Source of the DNA: Chryseobacterium sp.
Lineage (GTDB): Bacteria > Bacteroidota > Bacteroidia > Flavobacteriales > Weeksellaceae
NCBI GenBank assembly: GCA_027492795.1
Contig: JAPUEB010000035.1
Span: 127,221 to 191,220 of the forward strand
Length of the DNA: 64,000 nt
Direction: 5' to 3'
The translations under genes and the position numbers were made by a program. This document shows, piece by piece, positions 60,368 to 64,000 of this stretch (position 1 is the stretch's first letter; each line of letters opens with the position of its first letter). Under the pieces are notes generated by a model. That model made no database searches, was not told the origin of the DNA, and saw nothing but the letters and a program-made list of their open reading frames with translations.

Positions 60368-61159
60368 TTAAATTTTGAATGCGTTAAAAATGTTCTTAAA
60401 ATGCTTATAATTATTTTCATTAATATCAAATTCGCCGTACCAAACATAGTCGAAAATCCTTGACAGTTCGCGGAATTCTTCTTTTTGAGTGGAGTTTATT
60501 AATTCTGAAATATAATCGCGATTGGTTTTTTCGGGAAGCCATTCAATCAATTTTTTGTCGGAAAGTTTTTTCAAAACATTTAAGAACTGATAACGAACTG
60601 CGTAGCGATAATTTTGCTGTCTTTCAAACTTAGAAATTTCTTCAGAAAAATTAATTTCGTGGATGTTTTCAGCCAAATTTTCATCGCGAATGTTCACTTT
60701 TTGGTTCTTTTTACTAAATAAGAAATTTCCATTTTTTGAAAGAATGTATTTTATGAGAAAATATAGCAAAAATCCGACGAGCGCGATGGCGAAAATCCTC
60801 AATACAATAAACGTGATGTCGCCTGTTTTCTGAATGTCAACATCACCAAAAATAGAGTACAAAATTTTTGCGATTCGTCGTTTCATCCTGTCCCAGAGCG
60901 ATTCTTTAGGTTTTATCGTGGCATAATTGTATTCTTCGCCTTTGTATTTGTTCCTTAAATTGGGCTGAATTTCTTTTGGAAAAATTTTGTTGTCGGTTAA
61001 ATATTTTTCACTTAAAATAGAATCCGCTTTCAACATTCCATCGCCATAATTGGGAACAAGCGAATCTACTTCCACCGAAACTTCGGGCGGAAGCTCTTCC
61101 TGCGCAGAAAAACTGGCAGAAAATAAGAGAAAAAATAAAAAAACCAGTTTAAAATTCAC
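60368..61159 (-). CDS. DUF4129 domain protein
   Basis: The 263-aa protein has a signal-like N-terminus (residues about 1-18, ending FSAQ), a periplasmic segment and a membrane helix near residues 120-143. A cytoplasmic DUF4129 domain ends it: YAVRYQFLNVLKKLSDKKLIEW, TNRDYISELINSTQKEEFRE and IFDYVWYGEFDI. DUF4129 resembles transglutaminase-adjacent domains. It overlaps the upstream membrane-protein gene by 11 nt, so the two are coupled, and it precedes DUF4350 in the same direction. Confidence 0.85.
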   Translation of the reverse strand: MNFKLVFLFFLLFSASFSAQEELPPEVSVEVDSLVPNYGDGMLKADSILSEKYLTDNKIFPKEIQPNLRNKYKGEEYNYATIKPKESLWDRMKRRIAKILYSIFGDVDIQKTGDITFIVLRIFAIALVGFLLYFLIKYILSKNGNFLFSKKNQKVNIRDENLAENIHEINFSEEISKFERQQNYRYAVRYQFLNVLKKLSDKKLIEWLPEKTNRDYISELINSTQKEEFRELSRIFDYVWYGEFDINENNYKHFKNIFNAFKI

Positions 61160-62129
61160 TATTTCCTATGGTTTCAATCTCGTTGAAATTTTCTTTTCTG
61201 TGAAGGTCGGTTCGGCTGTCGTAATACATTAATCCTGCGTTTACATAAATGGAATTCATCAAAACCATCGTTACAATCATCGAAATAATCTGTATTACGA
61301 AGAACGCAATTCCCATTGGAGAACTGAAAAAATTTCCTGAAGCCATTTGACTTGCCATTTCTTCAGTTGGAACTATCGACGCAGTTCCCGTCATTAAAAG
61401 CATTGGAATCATGGAAAAAACCATTGAAATTACGTAGTAAATAACGATCATTATCAACGTGGAACCCCAATATTTCCAAAAAGGAGAACCTTGATTGGCA
61501 TTTGGATAAGAAAACTGCGACCTCATCGCGTAACTTAAAGAACCGAAAAATCCTCTATTGGTGTGATAATAATCGTACAGCACGAAATTGATGACATTTA
61601 CCAAAATCGGGAAAACAAACGGCATCAATAAAAATCCTATAATAATTATCATCATTAAAGCTGTAATTCCAAAAATGACGAACATTATCGGGAGCATTAT
61701 GAAAATCATTCCCAAAAGGAAAAATAGAAATTTCGGGATTATTCTTTTCAAATCGCCTAAAATTTGGTCTGGCTTGATGTTGGAATCTCCTGTTTCGGAA
61801 ACGCGCTTCATATAAAGCACCGGAAACGAATACATTACAAGTCCAATTCCCACCATCAAAATGATAAAAGCAACAATTGAAAAGATGAAAAGCATCGGGT
61901 TTTCCTGAATATATTGCTCGAAAAAATAGTTTTGTCCCTCGATGTTTCCTTCGAAAGCCTGCGCAAAAATTCTACCGTAAAAAACGAAAACCAAAATAAT
62001 CATCAAAATGATCAATAGTCCGTTGATAACGATAAAATTTTTGAAATAATTCTTTCCGTATTGTTTGAAAAACGTAAAAGTGTCGCTAATTAAAGAGCCG
62101 AAATCTCTTCTTTGATAAAATTGCATCAT
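61149..62129 (-). CDS. Multi-pass membrane protein of the MoxR cluster
   Basis: The 326-aa protein has about six hydrophobic helices. It starts FYQRRDFGSLISDTFTFFKQ, a soluble lead segment, followed by a helix at about 34-52, two helices at about 85-120, a very hydrophobic MLPIMFVIFGITALMMIIII segment, and two further helices in the C-terminal third. No catalytic motif is seen; a resemblance to DUF4013 or glycerophosphodiester-phosphodiesterase membrane domains is weak. Its position between SpoIIM and DUF4129 genes suggests it is part of the same membrane complex. Confidence 0.75.
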   Translation of the reverse strand: MMQFYQRRDFGSLISDTFTFFKQYGKNYFKNFIVINGLLIILMIILVFVFYGRIFAQAFEGNIEGQNYFFEQYIQENPMLFIFSIVAFIILMVGIGLVMYSFPVLYMKRVSETGDSNIKPDQILGDLKRIIPKFLFFLLGMIFIMLPIMFVIFGITALMMIIIIGFLLMPFVFPILVNVINFVLYDYYHTNRGFFGSLSYAMRSQFSYPNANQGSPFWKYWGSTLIMIVIYYVISMVFSMIPMLLMTGTASIVPTEEMASQMASGNFFSSPMGIAFFVIQIISMIVTMVLMNSIYVNAGLMYYDSRTDLHRKENFNEIETIGNSEF

Positions 62130-62158
62130 GGATTTATATAATATTTTTTTGCTTTAAT

Positions 62159-62216
62159 TTTTTTTCCTCCAGCGACAAGTCGCAAGAGGTTAACATTGTG
62201 TCGCGCTCCGCGCGAA
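62159..62216. repeat. Operon-gap repeat, copy 2
   Basis: 56/58 identical to 60281-60338 in the same orientation. It lies in the gap between the SpoIIM gene and the membrane-protein gene. Confidence 0.85.
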
Positions 62217-62261
62217 TCATAAACACGCTAAATTTCGTTGTAAATTCACAATGGAAATGTT

Positions 62262-63266
62262 TTATAGTTCAGATTTTATTTGACTAAAATTTAAGTTCGT
62301 AAGTTCATTTTTCATCTTTGAAGCCACAATATTTGGATAAATGATGTAGTAAAAACCAATAATTGCAAGCGAACCAAAAATAATAATTAAGTTGAGAATT
62401 ATGGGCATTTCCAAAGCGTATCTCGTAACAAATCCCTCGATAATTCCTGCCGCAATCGTAAACGGAACGGTGCTGATGAAAATTTTGAAACTGTCGCGGA
62501 AACCGATTTTTAAAGATTCTATTCTGGAAAAAGTTCTCGGAAAAAGAACGGAAGCTCCTAAAATAAGTCCCGCCATAGATTCGATAACCATACTGAAAAT
62601 CTCGAAAACGCCGTGAAGCCAAATTCCGCGCATACTTTCTTTCAGTTTTCCATATTCGTAGAAAAAATATTGAAAAGAACCGAGCATAATGCTGTTCTGC
62701 ATCATTGCGTAAAAAGTTCCAACGCCTCCAAAAATTCCTAAAATATAGAGTTTTGCACCCACCATCAAGTTGTTGAAGGTAATTCCCACCGTACTTCCCC
62801 AATTGGAACCTCCCTTATAAATGGCGACTGGATTTCCCTTTTTGATGTTTTCGAGCGTTTCGTTCACGTAGTCTTCGCCCATAATTATTTTGGAAAATTC
62901 GGGATTATAGGCTGCGGAAACCACTCCAATCAACGTAAATAACGTAAAAAACAAAAAAGCATACAACAAATACCTGCGATACTGAAAAACCAACATTGGA
63001 ACTTCCGTTTTGAAAAAATAAAGGAGTCGATTTTCCTCTAAACGCTTCGTGGTATAAATTTTCTGAAAAATTCTGGCAGAGAGATTATTGAGATAAACCG
63101 TGGTTTTGCTTTTGGGATAATACGTTTGGGCAAAAGATAAATCGTTCACCAAATTGATGTAAAGAGAGGACAAGTCATCGGGATTTTTTTTCACTTTTCC
63201 GTCGATAACCTGCTCTATTCCCAACCATTTTTCTTTATTTTGCTTTATAAAAGCGACCTCTCTCAT
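62262..63266 (-). CDS. Stage II sporulation protein M-like membrane protein (SpoIIM)
   Basis: The 334-aa protein starts MREVAFIKQNKEKWLGIEQV, a soluble helical domain of about 95 residues. Some five to six membrane helices follow, with NNLMVGAKLYILGIFGGVGT and WLHGVFEIFSMVIESMAGLI segments that are characteristic of the SpoIIM/DUF95 family. The organism does not sporulate; the family is widespread in MoxR clusters. It is divergently transcribed from the RDD gene with 25 nt between start codons and heads the minus-strand cluster. Confidence 0.9.
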   Translation of the reverse strand: MREVAFIKQNKEKWLGIEQVIDGKVKKNPDDLSSLYINLVNDLSFAQTYYPKSKTTVYLNNLSARIFQKIYTTKRLEENRLLYFFKTEVPMLVFQYRRYLLYAFLFFTLFTLIGVVSAAYNPEFSKIIMGEDYVNETLENIKKGNPVAIYKGGSNWGSTVGITFNNLMVGAKLYILGIFGGVGTFYAMMQNSIMLGSFQYFFYEYGKLKESMRGIWLHGVFEIFSMVIESMAGLILGASVLFPRTFSRIESLKIGFRDSFKIFISTVPFTIAAGIIEGFVTRYALEMPIILNLIIIFGSLAIIGFYYIIYPNIVASKMKNELTNLNFSQIKSEL

Positions 63267-63291
63267 AAGTGTTGCTAAAATAATAAAAATT

Positions 63292-64000
63292 ATGTCTCAA
63301 ATTGCCATCAACACCTCACAAAATGTTAATATCGACTTCGTGGCTGCAGGTATTGGCGAGAGAATTGCGGCTTTTCTTATCGATATGCTCATCAACATAG
63401 CATATTTGCTTGTAATTTACCTAATTTTTTACCGCGTTCTCCATATTCAGGCTTATTTGGATGGGTTGGATCCTTGGTCTGTTGCGGCAATCAATATTAT
63501 AATAACTTTTCCGGTTTATATCCATACTCTGGTTTTAGAAAGCCTTATGGAAGGACAAACTTTCGGGAAAAAACTGATGAAAATTCGGGTGGTGAAAATC
63601 GATGGTTATCAGGCAAATTTTGGTGATTACTTGATGCGTTGGGTTTTGCGTTTGGTGGATATTTATTCAACTTCAGGAATTGCGGGAATTATCTGTATGA
63701 TTGTCTCCAAAAACAACCAAAGGATTGGCGATTTGGCAACTGGAACCGCTGTGATTTCATTGAAAAATAAGGTAAATATTTCTCACACGATTCTTGAGAA
63801 TTTAAATGAAGATTACGTGCCGAGATTTCCTCAAGTTGTTGCTTTGAATGACAATGACGTGCGAATTATTAAGGAAAACTATCAGCGTGCTTTGAAAGTG
63901 GACGACCGTGAAATTATCCGAAAATTATCCGATAAAATAAAACAAACTCTAAAACTGGAAATTGACCCTCGTGAACTTACAGAAAGGCAGTTTATTGGTG
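63292..64000 (+). CDS. RDD family membrane protein (truncated by the window edge)
   Basis: ATG at 63292 opens a frame that runs off the right edge (236 aa visible). It has an RDD domain: GIGERIAAFLIDMLIN with the Arg and Asp residues (near residues 21-36), a second helix at VAAINIIITFPVYIHTLVLE, then TFGKKLMKIRVVKID and RIGDLATGTAVI. The cytoplasmic tail continues past residue 165. RDD proteins are of unknown transport or assembly function. It is divergent from the SpoIIM gene, and this pairing is common in MoxR clusters. Confidence 0.9.
   Translation, partial: MSQIAINTSQNVNIDFVAAGIGERIAAFLIDMLINIAYLLVIYLIFYRVLHIQAYLDGLDPWSVAAINIIITFPVYIHTLVLESLMEGQTFGKKLMKIRVVKIDGYQANFGDYLMRWVLRLVDIYSTSGIAGIICMIVSKNNQRIGDLATGTAVISLKNKVNISHTILENLNEDYVPRFPQVVALNDNDVRIIKENYQRALKVDDREIIRKLSDKIKQTLKLEIDPRELTERQFIG

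Overview
The window is chromosomal DNA from a flavobacterium, most likely a Chryseobacterium-like member of the Weeksellaceae. The evidence is the low-GC sequence, a recurrent Bacteroidota -7 promoter motif (TAnnTTTG) upstream of many start codons, the near absence of Shine-Dalgarno sites, type IX secretion (T9SS) type-B sorting domains, a PorV/PorQ-like protein, and lineage-restricted families (DUF6759-, DUF6169- and STM3941-like). I see no tRNA, rRNA, CRISPR array or prophage. Almost all genes are ordinary chromosomal genes. The unusual material lies between them: many palindromic or foldback repeats, purine-rich minisatellites and small mobile-looking cassettes.

Layout. 1-7.8 kb: a surface-glycan (LPS or exopolysaccharide) cluster with six glycosyltransferase-like genes (WaaE-like GT2, two GT4, CgeB-like, rhamnosyltransferase-like GT2, GT90-like), a polysaccharide deacetylase, a methyltransferase and a mannose-6-phosphate-isomerase-type cupin. 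8.4-13 kb: gltX, accA, a small secreted DUF6759-like protein and tsf. 13-24 kb: three tandem giant secreted proteins (1382, 1027 and 1139 aa) with an IgGFc-binding-like N-terminus, a variable number of internal modules and a T9SS sorting domain. 24-32 kb: a membrane protein, folA, a lemA/TPM operon, a KefF/KefC-like potassium-efflux pair, an EamA transporter, a PorV2-like protein and YceI. 32.6-35.6 kb: the paired TIGR03915/TIGR03916 DNA-repair-type genes, separated by a palindromic element and a small-ORF/DUF6169 module. 36-43 kb: PAP2 phosphatase, S9 dipeptidyl peptidase, small membrane proteins, M3 peptidase and a head-GIN lipoprotein. 43.4-46.6 kb: a CarboxypepD-like protein and trmB between two further DUF6759-like genes.

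46.6-52.5 kb: a methionine-synthesis locus under a SAM-I riboswitch. MetH is split at a domain boundary (homocysteine part 341 aa; pterin/B12/activation part 889 aa), followed by metF. A Y1 (IS200/REP-type) transposase with inverted REP-like flanks sits between the metH halves. 52.5-56 kb: a GH63-type glucosidase, a four-helix-bundle (S23/IVP) gene inside a 512-bp inverted-repeat element, and an OsmC protein. 56-64 kb: the MoxR/DUF58/DUF4350/DUF4129/SpoIIM/RDD membrane cluster.

The best candidates for something undescribed are: the free-standing four-helix-bundle inverted-repeat cassette (55139-55650); the small-ORF/DUF6169 pair next to a strongly palindromic element; the dispersed foldback family with ACCACAAAAG ends; the Y1 transposase with its REP-like copies; and the SAM riboswitch followed by a perfect hairpin that contains the start codon.
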